Assembly (NCBI GenBank): GCA_031285295.1
Contig: JAITWK010000033.1
Span: 1 to 64,000, forward strand
Length of the DNA: 64,000 nt
Direction of reading: 5' to 3'
Origin: Deltaproteobacteria bacterium
Lineage (GTDB): Bacteria > Desulfobacterota > Desulfovibrionia > Desulfovibrionales > Desulfovibrionaceae
Positions 33,647-41,097 of this stretch are shown one piece after another. The notes beneath the pieces are model-generated. The model ran no database searches. It saw only the letters and a program-made list of their open reading frames with translations, and had not been told where the DNA came from. Every line of letters begins with the position of its first letter. Positions within the stretch are counted from its first letter, which is position 1. The translations under genes and the position numbers were made by a program.

Positions 33647-34316
33647 CTTTTACCACTGCTCTATTTGCGCCCGCCTGTTTTGCCGCGTTTTCCCATTCTG
33701 CCGGGGCCATTGTGCCAGGAACCATCAACACGCCGCTATTTTGCGCCGTGTCGTCCTTTTTACCCGCGTCAGCCATTAACTTGGCTTTCTGGTCAATCAA
33801 TCTGGCAAGCTGTAGCTGGACGCCGGTAAGGGCATTTTCCAGTTTTAAAATATATATGCTGTGTGCCTCACTATGCAGCGTTTTTTCATTTCCGCTTTCA
33901 CTGGTTCGCACCGTTGAGGCAATCGGAATCATTGCCGAATGCAGAATATCGCGCCCGTCTGCGGATTTTTGGCCGGTTGGCTTGCCGATATTTATTTCGG
34001 CCTCCCGCGCCTTGGCTATTCTCTGCAAAACTCTGGTTTCGCGAATGCGAGTTAAACGTATTTCATCTTCAAGCATTACAAGAGCGTCAGTATTCATGTT
34101 TTTCATCCGCTCTTGTTCTTCAACGCTCAAGCTTTCAGGAAAAATAGTCTCATACTCTCCGGTTTTAAGAGCATTTTTAGAACCCTTTGGAGCGCCTTTT
34201 GATGCTCCACCGTGCCAACGGCAAACAGTTTTTTCGCCAACAACAAACTGACCGCATTGCTTACCAGTGCGTTTAGATGTTGCCTTGCAGCGCGTACCTT
34301 TTCTATTATCTGCCAT
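33633..34316 (-). CDS. terS: Terminase small subunit
   Basis: 227 residues. The N-terminal CKATSKRTGKQCGQFV ... VCRWHGGASKGAPKGSKNA is the C-x-x-x-x-x-x-x-C/C-x-x-HGG motif of a common family of phage small terminases that bind pac or cos DNA. A long helical middle follows. It overlaps terL by 14 bp. Confidence 0.85.
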   Translation of the reverse strand: MADNRKGTRCKATSKRTGKQCGQFVVGEKTVCRWHGGASKGAPKGSKNALKTGEYETIFPESLSVEEQERMKNMNTDALVMLEDEIRLTRIRETRVLQRIAKAREAEINIGKPTGQKSADGRDILHSAMIPIASTVRTSESGNEKTLHSEAHSIYILKLENALTGVQLQLARLIDQKAKLMADAGKKDDTAQNSGVLMVPGTMAPAEWENAAKQAGANRAVVKDGKP

Positions 34317-34331
34317 TATATTTCTTTTTTA

Positions 34332-34360
34332 TTGACTTATATTTAATTTTTTGTTATATA
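34332..34360 (+). promoter_or_regulatory. Promoter of the ASCH gene
   Basis: TTGACT (34332-34337), 17-nt spacer, TATATA (34355-34360), in an AT-rich divergent gap between terS and the ASCH gene. Confidence 0.65.
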
Positions 34361-34389
34361 TTAAAAATAACTATAAAAAAGCAGGTTTT

Positions 34390-34851
34390 ATGAAAGCTCT
34401 ATCGATCTGGCAGCCGTTTGCCTCTCTGGTCGTGGCTGGGCATAAAAAAATCGAAGTGCGTACCTGGGCAACAGAGCATCGCGGGCCACTGCTTATTTGT
34501 TCCACGGCTGGCGATTTGGATTTGGGTGACAATCGCTTCGCGCCCGGCGGGCACGCGCTCGGAACCGTCAATCTTGTTGACGTGCGCCCGATGGTGGAGG
34601 CGGATATTGAATTGGCCTGCCTGGGCAAGTTGACAAAAAAAGAACGGGCGGACGTGCTTAGAAGCAAGGCTTGGGTTTTTGAGTCGCCCAAAGAAATTCT
34701 GCCAGTGCCAGTCAAGGGCAAACAAGGATTGTTCAGCCTTGAAATCCCTCTCGGCCCGCTGCCGGAAGAGTTTATACGTCTGGCCCACGCCAATGATACC
34801 CTTGCGCACATCGAATATTACTCACATCTTGTTAAGGCCAAGGGCCGCTGA
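34390..34851 (+). CDS. ASCH-domain protein
   Basis: 153 residues from ATG 34390. ALSIWQPFASLVVAGHKKIE and VRTWATEHRG are the ASCH signature (SIxQPxAxLxxxGxKxxExRxW). ASCH proteins bind RNA or nucleosides and some cleave RNA or act as amidohydrolases. It is rightward, with its own promoter, between two leftward operons, and its end overlaps the convergent ParB-like gene by 30 bp. Confidence 0.85.
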   Translation: MKALSIWQPFASLVVAGHKKIEVRTWATEHRGPLLICSTAGDLDLGDNRFAPGGHALGTVNLVDVRPMVEADIELACLGKLTKKERADVLRSKAWVFESPKEILPVPVKGKQGLFSLEIPLGPLPEEFIRLAHANDTLAHIEYYSHLVKAKGR

Positions 34852-35508
34852 CAGTACATCACCTATAACGTGCTGCTCCCATGCCGGAGTTTCAAGCCGC
34901 TTCATCAACGCGGCTTTTTGCTTTTCGTCACGGCATAACACCACAAAATAAAAATCCGCGCTTTGTTCTTCCTTCATGCGTTCGGCTGCCTCTTCGCGGT
35001 GTTCTTTGACCTTGCGGATATCTTCTTTGGCTTTTTCAGCGTCCGGCGTATCGGGGAACATTTCCGCAAAGCGTTCATCGTCACCAAAAAAAAGCGCCGT
35101 ATCAGCCGAGCTAAACCCCATGTCTTCCGGGTTGATTTCATCGCCAAAAACCATCTCTTGCAGGGCTTCAACATTCCATTCACCTTGCATTGACGGGTTA
35201 TTCATCTGGACGTTAAGCGCCTTTTCTTCTTTTTCGCTCACGTCAATAACAGCCACATTCAGCGTGTAGTTGTTCCGTCCTTCCAGCGCGTCCAGAGCGG
35301 CAAGTCTCTGGTGTCCGCTTACCAAATTGCCGGTACGCCGGTTCCAAGTCAGGGGCGAAACAAGCCCATGCTTGGCTAAAAATTTGCGCAGCCGCTTGCG
35401 GGCGTTTTCGCTTATCGTGCGCGGATTGTACGGTGCGTCGTGAATTTGTCCGCGCTCGATGGCCTCTATCTCAAACTTTTCATACTTGCTTTTGTTCGTA
35501 GAGTTCAT
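34822..35508 (-). CDS. ParB/Srx-like nuclease-domain protein (IbrB-like)
   Basis: 228 residues. HDAPYNPRTISENARKRLRK, LVSPLTWNRRTGNLVSGHQR and LAALDALEG form a ParB N-terminal-like domain (the GHQR box replaces GERR/GxxR). It overlaps the end of the adjacent PAPS reductase-like gene by 29 bp. The pair matches the IbrB/IbrA arrangement seen in prophages, where it has been linked to regulation or DNA modification. Confidence 0.8.
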   Translation of the reverse strand: MNSTNKSKYEKFEIEAIERGQIHDAPYNPRTISENARKRLRKFLAKHGLVSPLTWNRRTGNLVSGHQRLAALDALEGRNNYTLNVAVIDVSEKEEKALNVQMNNPSMQGEWNVEALQEMVFGDEINPEDMGFSSADTALFFGDDERFAEMFPDTPDAEKAKEDIRKVKEHREEAAERMKEEQSADFYFVVLCRDEKQKAALMKRLETPAWEQHVIGDVLSAALGLNKM

Positions 35509-36151
35509 AATGCCTCACGTTCGTTTCGATAAACGGAAACCATGCCCTGATGCGCTCGTAATCCTTGGGAAAGTGTTCTCGGATTTTCAACAAATCAGCC
35601 GGAGCCAGGGAGCGAAACGAAAAACCAAGCGTTTGCGATTCCTGCCCGACAACCAGCCGGTTTTGCTTGATGTAGGCGCGTACATCCTCTTTTTTCCATT
35701 CAGCCATCGGGAAAAAGCGCCCTCGCGTCTCGTCAATACTGCCGGATTTTTTAATCATGGCCCTGCGCCAAATACTATCAGCAATACGTTCTCCGGCGGC
35801 AATCCAGTATATCCCTGTTCTTTCCCTGATAAAATTGTACGTCTCTTTCACACTTATAATCGGCACGGCGTAATCTTCCGGCCTGAAAACGCCGTATCTC
35901 AAAAAAGATGAAAGCTCGAAATGCGGGATGCGCTTAATCTCAATACCGTGCCTGTCTTCGTAGTATTTCAGTATACTCTCCTGAAAGCCCAGCCCGGCCA
36001 CCTGATACATAAAAAAGGCTTCAACATGGGAAAAATGCTTAATGCACAAATCTAGTACACAGACCGAGTCCTTGCCCCCGGAAAAAGAGACAAGAACCCG
36101 GTCGGTCAAGGTTGCCGCCGTTTCGACTGCTCGAAAAAGCGGTAGCGCCAT
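35480..36151 (-). CDS. PAPS reductase-like protein (IbrA-like)
   Basis: 223 residues. The P-loop SFSGGKDSVCVLDLCIKHFS (ATP pyrophosphatase motif SGGKDS) is followed by AEWKKEDVRAYIKQNRL, typical of PAPS reductase/DndC relatives. It lacks an obvious C-terminal ECG-type Cys, so sulfonucleotide reduction is doubtful; adenylation of a substrate is possible. It is translated together with the ParB-like gene. Confidence 0.85.
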   Translation of the reverse strand: MALPLFRAVETAATLTDRVLVSFSGGKDSVCVLDLCIKHFSHVEAFFMYQVAGLGFQESILKYYEDRHGIEIKRIPHFELSSFLRYGVFRPEDYAVPIISVKETYNFIRERTGIYWIAAGERIADSIWRRAMIKKSGSIDETRGRFFPMAEWKKEDVRAYIKQNRLVVGQESQTLGFSFRSLAPADLLKIREHFPKDYERIRAWFPFIETNVRHYELYEQKQV

Positions 36152-36280
36152 TTAACCACCAGCCCCGCCGCGCATGCCCCGGCGTGACATTCCCGGCATG
36201 CCGGGGTTGCCCTGGTTGGTGCGGTAACGACGGTTAAAAGCCCTGTTGTTACGCGCTATCAAACGCGAGATGTCATTCAT
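36152..36280 (-). CDS. Arg/Gly-rich microprotein, copy 2
   Basis: 42 residues from ATG 36280: MNDISRLIARNNRAFNRRY ... PGMSRRGMRGGAGG. It resembles the preceding 39-residue protein in the N-terminal M-x-D-x-x-R-L-I-x-R pattern and the Gly/Arg tail, so the two are probably a tandem duplicate. Its stop abuts the ATG of the PAPS gene. Likely nucleic-acid binding from composition; unproven. Confidence 0.5.
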   Translation of the reverse strand: MNDISRLIARNNRAFNRRYRTNQGNPGMPGMSRRGMRGGAGG

Positions 36281-36284
36281 GGCC

Positions 36285-36404
36285 CTAGCCGCCCATGCCG
36301 CCACGCGATACGTTGCGGGCACGACCTGCAATGCGCCGTCCAATATTGGTATTCCGCCTGGTAACGCCGGTAGTCCGGTTAATCAGCCGCTGAACATCAG
36401 TCAT
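36285..36404 (-). CDS. Arg/Gly-rich microprotein, copy 1
   Basis: 39 residues from ATG 36404 (CTGGAG upstream): MTDVQRLINRTTGVTRRN ... RNVSRGGMGG. Homologous pattern to the next gene, 4 bp away in another frame. The parallel design of both short frames is the main evidence that they are coding. Confidence 0.5.
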   Translation of the reverse strand: MTDVQRLINRTTGVTRRNTNIGRRIAGRARNVSRGGMGG

Positions 36405-36497
36405 GGCTTTTGCTCCAGTTCAAAGGGTTATTTCCCAAAATCGGGTTTCCTCTGCCGCAAAATTTATCTGCTTCGCCCTCGCGTTCCTTCATAAAAA

Positions 36498-36926
36498 CTA
36501 CCAATTCCGGCTTACACCCTGATACAATGGCCGCTTTAGCTCTTCTTCACACCTTGAACTGCTTGCCGTATCGTAATCCCACGGCATTTGTTCCGGCGTT
36601 TTGTGGTGCCGCCTGTGGCCCCTCTGTGGGGCCACCCGTGGCACATCCATTCCACTGTTCTTTCCATGCGCCTGCGGCTCTGTCGGAATCAGCACCGACG
36701 CGCCTCTGGTTTTCTTCGATGTGAATACGCCTGCGTCTATGAGTCCTTTCGTGGCCCTCTTCACCGAGCGCACTGAAAACCCGCTTTCTGTCGCTATTTT
36801 CTCCTGCTTTATCCTGATTGAGCTTGTTGCCCTGTCCAGATGAAGCGCCAGCGCCATTCCTACAAGCTTTTCCGCTGGCAGTAGATCCAGGCTCAAAATC
36901 AGTCGTTGCAGCGTGTAAGTGTCCAT
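36498..36926 (-). CDS. Winged helix-turn-helix protein
   Basis: 142 residues. LPAEKLVGMALALHLDRATS followed by KIATESGFSVRSVKRATKGL and IDAGVFTSKKTRG is a winged helix of the type found in phage replication initiators and transcription regulators. The C-terminus is basic and His rich. An overlapping frame at 36547-36945 is a shadow. Confidence 0.65.
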   Translation of the reverse strand: MDTYTLQRLILSLDLLPAEKLVGMALALHLDRATSSIRIKQEKIATESGFSVRSVKRATKGLIDAGVFTSKKTRGASVLIPTEPQAHGKNSGMDVPRVAPQRGHRRHHKTPEQMPWDYDTASSSRCEEELKRPLYQGVSRNW

Positions 36927-37189
36927 TCATTTTCAACCCTCTCACGTTGACTCTCTATTCAGCTTGGGCGGGGGGTGAGAGAGTCCCTTTTCGGCTGGCC
37001 TGCCTAGCCCAAGCAAATTCAAATTCCAAAACTTTTCTTGCGGCGTCTGCCCCATTTCTCGCATGATGCATTCGGGCCGTGCGGCCACTGTCCGGGTCTC
37101 TCGATGGGGCATTGGTTTACTCCGACACGCCGCTTGCCGGTCAGGATGAACCGGACAGCCAAGAGCAAGGAGGCTCTGAAAATTATTGC

Positions 37190-37540
37190 TTAGGCGTTGT
37201 CATCATTGCTGTCAGGCTCGGCCTTATCCCCGCCCACCGTTTGGGTAATTCTGCGCTCCCATGATTTGGCGAAAGCCTCATAAGAGCGGCCCACAAACTC
37301 AAGACCGCCCCAGCCCACAAAGAAAAACAACGTGTAATGCCAGTTGGCCGGTGCATAATCGCTGACTATTGGGCAAAGCATGTTGGCGGTAAGAGCCCCG
37401 CCCAGAACTTCAAAAAAACTTTGACGCAAGGGTTTGCCTCTTGATCTCGCGTGCATGACAGCACCTCCGGCTCCGTAAAGGGTGGCGGGGAGCAAAACCA
37501 CGGCCAGGCATTCATTCAAAAAATCGACTACGCCATCCAT
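37190..37540 (-). CDS. Holin-like membrane protein
   Basis: 116 residues from ATG 37540 (AAAGG upstream). Three hydrophobic segments are visible: FLNECLAVVLLPATLYGAGG (about 5-25), FEVLGGALTANMLCPIVS (44-62) and YTLFFFVGWGGLEFVG (70-85). The C-terminus is charged. It adjoins the spanin genes, which supports a holin role. The 260 bp upstream of it toward 36927 hold no confident gene. Confidence 0.7.
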   Translation of the reverse strand: MDGVVDFLNECLAVVLLPATLYGAGGAVMHARSRGKPLRQSFFEVLGGALTANMLCPIVSDYAPANWHYTLFFFVGWGGLEFVGRSYEAFAKSWERRITQTVGGDKAEPDSNDDNA

Positions 37541-37544
37541 ATTT

Positions 37545-37799
37545 TTACCTTTCCAGGCTTTCATTTACAGAGTTACCTACCCATTTCCCTATAGCCCTGA
37601 TTGTCGCGTTGGCCTCTTCAAGCGCACTTTCCCAGTCACGTAGATGATTGAGCAACGCCCCGTTGGTTTTCTCACCGCTAAAAACTGGTTCCGGCGTCTC
37701 CCGCAGCAGTACCGCCGGGGGTGTTAGCTTCACGGTCTTGATTTGCGTCACTGTCCGCGTGTCCGAGCAACCCAACAACATAATCAGGCAGAGGGTCAT
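37545..37799 (-). CDS. Outer-membrane spanin lipoprotein (Rz1-like)
   Basis: 84 residues from ATG 37799: MTLCLIMLLGCSDTRTVTQI, a short lipoprotein signal with Cys at position 11. The mature part is Pro-rich (KLTPPAVLLRETPEPVF). It is encoded in another frame within and beyond the Rz-like gene, the classic nested spanin layout. Together with Rz it fuses inner and outer membranes at lysis. Confidence 0.75.
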   Translation of the reverse strand: MTLCLIMLLGCSDTRTVTQIKTVKLTPPAVLLRETPEPVFSGEKTNGALLNHLRDWESALEEANATIRAIGKWVGNSVNESLER

Positions 37800-38133
37800 C
37801 AAGCCAGTCAGCAAGTTTTTGGTCAGTCGTTCCGGCCAGCGTAACCCCGGCCTTATCCGCAGCGGCCTTTTTGCGTATGTTTTCAAGGTCAGTCTCCCGG
37901 TCAGATAAAATTTTGTCGCTGATGGCCCGCTCGGTGCGCAGTTGCGCGATAGTCAAGGCTTGGCCGGTATTGGCCGCTATCAACTGGCCGTTAGCCTGGG
38001 CCAAGTCTTGACTGGTATCACGCTCAAACAGCCACAGTCCGCCGAAAATGAGCGAGGGGATAAGCGCGACCACGGTTAGGCCGCCGCCACTGCTGGAAAA
38101 AAAGCTGAATATGGCCGATATAATTGCGCCCAT
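37678..38133 (-). CDS. Inner-membrane spanin (Rz-like)
   Basis: 151 residues from ATG 38133, chosen because AGGGG lies 6 nt upstream. Hydrophobic N-terminus (GGGLTVVALIPSLIFGGLWL) then a helical periplasmic region (RTERAISDKILSDRETDLEN). It overlaps the Rz1-like gene over 122 bp in a different frame. Confidence 0.75.
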   Translation of the reverse strand: MGAIISAIFSFFSSSGGGLTVVALIPSLIFGGLWLFERDTSQDLAQANGQLIAANTGQALTIAQLRTERAISDKILSDRETDLENIRKKAAADKAGVTLAGTTDQKLADWLDDPLPDYVVGLLGHADSDANQDREANTPGGTAAGDAGTSF

Positions 38134-38135
38134 AA

Positions 38136-38594
38136 TTACCCCTGCCATTCCTCGGTTATCTCAAGCTCAAAGTCGTCTTGCCCGGCCCATTCGCGCAGCT
38201 TGTTCAGGGCATCTTTCGACCGCAAAACGGCGTCCTGGCCTTTAACGCACGGGCAGCTTGTCTTGATGGTTCCGGCTTCCAGGCCAACCAGAATGCAGCC
38301 CTCAACATCCGAGCGGTAGCCCTTAGCCTTGTCGCCAGCGAAGTTGCCGTTGTGGATCAGGACGGCCTCGCGGCCCGGAACGTCAAGAAGCCGAAAAACA
38401 TAGTCCTTCGGCTCCGGATATTTTGCGGAAACATGGCGAACGCAGCGATAAATGCCCGGCATGATGCGCGAAATGCCGCGCTTGTTGTCGCGCCAGGGCA
38501 GTTCGGCGGTATGCAGGGAAAGCCCCTCGCCGGACAGACGGCCAAAAGTGCCTTGGTCGGATTGGAGTTTACGGGTGAGAGTGAGGCGGCGCAT
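38136..38594 (-). CDS. DUF5675 protein, candidate endolysin
   Basis: 152 residues. TFGRLSGEGLSLHTAELPWR, NKRGISRIMPGIYRCVRHVS, VPGREAVLIHNGNFAGDKAK and GCILVGLE are the DUF5675 pattern (H-x-G-N and GC-x-x-VG resemble the active site of L,D-transpeptidase-like folds). It is the first gene of the lysis cassette and no other lysozyme or amidase is present in the window, so it is the best endolysin candidate. No signal peptide. Confidence 0.75.
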   Translation of the reverse strand: MRRLTLTRKLQSDQGTFGRLSGEGLSLHTAELPWRDNKRGISRIMPGIYRCVRHVSAKYPEPKDYVFRLLDVPGREAVLIHNGNFAGDKAKGYRSDVEGCILVGLEAGTIKTSCPCVKGQDAVLRSKDALNKLREWAGQDDFELEITEEWQG

Positions 38595-38657
38595 AAAACC
38601 TCCAAAAAAACAATTTTACAAATTGCAACACTTTTCTTGTTATTTTCAAGGAAGTTT

Positions 38658-38671
38658 TTCCCATATGGGAA
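38658..38671. promoter_or_regulatory. Perfect 14-bp palindrome upstream of lysis genes
   Basis: TTCCCATATGGGAA, 64 bp before the start of the DUF5675 gene and downstream of the antirepressor terminator. Probably an operator for the lysis genes. Confidence 0.4.
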
Positions 38672-38691
38672 GAAAGCCAGATTTTAGGCAT

Positions 38692-38716
38692 AAAAAAACC
38701 CCGCCGAAGCGGGGCT
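38692..38716 (-). terminator. Terminator of antirepressor gene 2
   Basis: Minus strand GCCCCGCTTCGGCGGGG followed by seven T. Nearly the same as the terminator after the first Bro-N gene, suggesting the two antirepressor units are paralogous cassettes. Confidence 0.85.
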
Positions 38717-38738
38717 GTGAACGCGAGGATGGTCAATT

Positions 38739-39389
38739 TTAATTTACATATTCCAGAGTAACTTTAACGCTCTCTTGCGCGGCCTTGATGGAATAATCAA
38801 TTGAAGTCCAAAGGGCGGCATGTGCGCAGCGTACTTGCAGCAGGGCGTCGGCCTTGGGATTTTCGGCCCAGCCGTGCTTTTCCCGAAGGTGTCTAAGCAC
38901 AGTATCATCAAGCCGCCGTATATTTTCGTTTATGCGGTGAGCGTAAAGTGCGATTTCTTTCATAAAAATATCAATGTCGATTTCAAGCATACTTCTTTGC
39001 GGCTTTTCTTTTTGTGGTTCGGGTAAAGATAGCTGCTTCGGCGCGGCCTCATACTTGCCGGTCTTGCGGATGGAAGGAAGGACTTCACCCATGATCCACT
39101 CTTCGACTTTCTGGGCTTTGGGAAGGGTGGAGCGAACAATCAGCCGCCATACATCAGCTTCAGGAATAACGAGTAGACCGCGTGGGGCAACACCTAACCC
39201 CCTACCCACCAATTTGGTGGGTATAAACAATTTCACATGTTTACAAACACGCTTCACCTCTTTATCGGGCCGAGCGTATCCAAGAAGTTTGGCAATATCG
39301 ATCCCAACAAACCAAATCTTACCATCCTCGGTAATTGTTCTGATTTTTTGAGCCTGAAAGGAAAATGCTTGTGCCATGATGTTATTCAT
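38739..39389 (-). CDS. Bro-N antirepressor
   Basis: 216 residues from ATG 39389 (GGAGG 7 nt upstream). Bro-N domain about 8-115: KIWFVGIDIAKLLGYARPDK, APRGLLVIPEADVWRLIVRS, KVEEWIMGEVLPSIRKTGKY. A C-terminal helical domain follows with HAALWTSIDYSIKAAQESVK. It is coupled to an upstream Cys-rich gene (overlap of 8 bp) and controlled by a probable C4-like RNA, as the P1 icd-ant operon is. Confidence 0.85.
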   Translation of the reverse strand: MNNIMAQAFSFQAQKIRTITEDGKIWFVGIDIAKLLGYARPDKEVKRVCKHVKLFIPTKLVGRGLGVAPRGLLVIPEADVWRLIVRSTLPKAQKVEEWIMGEVLPSIRKTGKYEAAPKQLSLPEPQKEKPQRSMLEIDIDIFMKEIALYAHRINENIRRLDDTVLRHLREKHGWAENPKADALLQVRCAHAALWTSIDYSIKAAQESVKVTLEYVN

Positions 39390-39561
39390 GCCGCACCTCC
39401 ACCTTACAGCAGCGTATAAAAGAAAGTTCACTGCCGGGAAATTCGGCACACTCACGGCACGAGAGCGGGCAGCAAGCGGCCTTTTCTTGTTGTTCAGATT
39501 CAGGATAAACGGGAGGGCATGGCGGATTGCCGGAAACAGGGAAATTAAGAAGGCTGGTCAT
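39382..39561 (-). CDS. Cys-rich leader protein coupled to antirepressor (icd-like position)
   Basis: 59 residues from ATG 39561 (GAGAGG upstream): MTSLLNFPVSGNPPCPPVY ... CCPLSCRECAEFPG ... FIRCCKVEVRHE. Its 3' end overlaps the antirepressor start (GCATGAATAA). The Cys pattern resembles the 40-residue protein before the Rha gene. In P1 the icd gene has this place and is the direct target of C4 RNA; by analogy, repression of this gene silences the antirepressor. Confidence 0.65.
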   Translation of the reverse strand: MTSLLNFPVSGNPPCPPVYPESEQQEKAACCPLSCRECAEFPGSELSFIRCCKVEVRHE

Positions 39562-39607
39562 GGTAAACCTCTCTGGGGTTTTCTATCGGAGCCTTCAAAG
39601 TGAAAAG

Positions 39608-39680
39608 CTCCAGGTGCTAGAAACTGCCAGAGAGCAGCGGGCATATTTCCCGAAGGTATTTTATTAGCCCACACCCGGAG
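39608..39680 (-). ncRNA. C4-like antisense RNA upstream of the second antirepressor
   Basis: 73 nt closed by CTCCGGGTG/CACCTGGAG (9 bp, one G-U pair). The core AATAAAATACCTTCGGG and GAAATATGCCCGC is what I remember of P1-type C4 RNA. CTCTCTGG in the minus strand (39627-39634) is fully complementary to CCAGAGAG (39569-39576), which contains the GAGAGG ribosome binding site of the Cys-rich gene. A dyad GCCCT...AGGGC lies upstream. Length and pairing match the P1 mechanism. Confidence 0.7.
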
Positions 39681-39821
39681 TCAAATTGTGACGATATTAT
39701 GCCCTGAAATAGGGCAAAAAGAAAGCCTCAATCTGACGGGTAGGCGTCCGTCTCTGGTGGAGTTTCTACGCTCCGTGCAGATAGAACGCCATAACCCGCG
39801 AAAAATGTCAAGCAAAAAATC

Positions 39822-40115
39822 TTAACCGGGAGCGCAAGTTGATGCCTTCTCAAACCCGGTAATACTCTCTGGCGCTTGCTTGGTATGTGTAATACCCCCG
39901 CATTTTGAGCAGATCCGGGCGCGGTAGGCAAAGCCGTCTTCGCTGATATCGGCTTTTTCGTATTGTTGAAGGCTGCCGCCACAGGCCGGGCAGACAACAA
40001 CGCGATTCTGATAGGGCTTGATAAACGCATCCCCCACCCTCATAAAAAGGGCACAAAGACCTTCACTGATGCTCATTTCGCCCATGCTGGCCCCCTGTTT
40101 TTGCTCTGCGGTCAT
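39822..40115 (-). CDS. Zinc-ribbon hypothetical protein
   Basis: 97 residues. CPACGGSLQQYEKADISED and CSKCGG form a zinc ribbon with a strand-turn-strand core. It begins shortly after the next upstream gene (3 bp gap). Small phage zinc-ribbon proteins of this kind have no assigned function. Confidence 0.65.
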   Translation of the reverse strand: MTAEQKQGASMGEMSISEGLCALFMRVGDAFIKPYQNRVVVCPACGGSLQQYEKADISEDGFAYRARICSKCGGITHTKQAPESITGFEKASTCAPG

Positions 40116-40118
40116 GTT

Positions 40119-40358
40119 TTAGTCTTCCTCAATTATGCGAATAAGTGTTGCTGCGCAGTCCAGAGCTTCGGCTTTTTTACCGCGCACGTCCCCCTTGATC
40201 ATCGCCGCCGCCATCTCGTTTAACTCGCTCTCGACAATTTTAAACTTTTCCGCGTCGGCCATATCGGGATGCCAGCCATGTTTGCGTCTGGCGTGGACTA
40301 AATGCGCGTTTATCGCTTCCAGTGTTTCGTGCTTCATGCTTGGGGCCAGTTCCATCAT
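40119..40358 (-). CDS. Hypothetical helical protein
   Basis: 79 residues from ATG 40358 (AAGGA 7 nt upstream). ARRKHGWHPDMADAEKFKIV ESELNEM is split here by a space only for length; the pattern resembles small phage proteins with a MazG/pyrophosphatase-like helical bundle (E-x-x-E motif), but too little remains for a firm call. Confidence 0.6.
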   Translation of the reverse strand: MMELAPSMKHETLEAINAHLVHARRKHGWHPDMADAEKFKIVESELNEMAAAMIKGDVRGKKAEALDCAATLIRIIEED

Positions 40359-40368
40359 GGCGTTGTCC

Positions 40369-40938
40369 TTATTTGCCGGTTATCGGCCACAGTTCAACCG
40401 TTCCGCTTTCCAGATACCCCTCCACCTCGGCCCAGGCATTTTGCCAGCCGTAACTCACGATACAGGCGTAACCCTGGCTGGACAGCGCGGCCATCATGGC
40501 AAACTGCTTATCCGTTACTGTTCCACCCTGCGCCTTGAGTTCGATAAAAAGTCCGTGCGAATTACCACGCGGGGCTGGCACAAAAATATCAGGGATTCCG
40601 GCCTTAACACCTTCGGCCTTGAGCTTCGCGGCTACGGCGATAAACCTGTGTCCTCCGTTGGGGATCGCAAAGGCCGTCCTCAATTCCGGGTATTTTTCTT
40701 CATTGAACTTAAACATCCTGAATAGTGCTACCTGTTCGTCATGTTCGGATGTCCGCCCTACGCTCTCCGCTGCCTTTCCTTGCACTTTTTCACCCTTTGC
40801 CTTGTCCTTGTTCATTCCGGATTTTTTAACCCCGCAAAACGCATCCTTGCGCGGATTTAAATTTTTCATGCGCTTGTCCATCCAAGGGCCAAGCCCTCCA
40901 GCGGCTTTGATTTCGGCGGCAGATACGGCTATCGTCAT
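40369..40938 (-). CDS. VRR-NUC domain nuclease
   Basis: 189 residues. Basic N-terminus, then EHDEQVALFRMFKF, PNGGHRFIAVAAKLKAEGVK, GIPDIFVPAPRG and GLFIELKAQGGTVTDKQ: the E...GxPD...E-L-K core of VRR-NUC (PD-(D/E)XK) nucleases. Phage versions act in replication or recombination as Holliday-junction or flap nucleases. It overlaps the upstream microgene by 4 bp. Confidence 0.88.
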   Translation of the reverse strand: MTIAVSAAEIKAAGGLGPWMDKRMKNLNPRKDAFCGVKKSGMNKDKAKGEKVQGKAAESVGRTSEHDEQVALFRMFKFNEEKYPELRTAFAIPNGGHRFIAVAAKLKAEGVKAGIPDIFVPAPRGNSHGLFIELKAQGGTVTDKQFAMMAALSSQGYACIVSYGWQNAWAEVEGYLESGTVELWPITGK

Positions 40939-41087
40939 TTTCTAAACCACCAATCGCCAATAGCGTTTAAAAGCCATGCCAGCGGACGTAGCGCCAGCGG
41001 ATACTTGAAGCCTCGACGCCTTGCGTAGGTTTCCAAATCACGCATACATTTCCACGCCTTCGCCTGTTGTTCGTAAGTATCAATCAT
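40935..41087 (-). CDS. 50-residue hypothetical protein
   Basis: ATG 41087 is preceded by AGGGA. MIDTYEQQAKAWKCMRDLET ... RPLAWLLNAIGDWWFRK, ending with TGA that overlaps the VRR-NUC start (ATGA). Tight coupling on both sides is the main evidence. Confidence 0.6.
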   Translation of the reverse strand: MIDTYEQQAKAWKCMRDLETYARRRGFKYPLALRPLAWLLNAIGDWWFRK

Positions 41088-41097
41088 GCTTCATCCC

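Noticed and set aside
36547..36945. 132-residue frame overlapping the winged-helix gene
   Set aside because: Different frame of the same DNA, without domain features or a better start than the 142-residue gene.
36927..37189. A 57-codon leftward frame (ATG near 37112)
   Set aside because: It has no Shine-Dalgarno and unconvincing composition; left unannotated.
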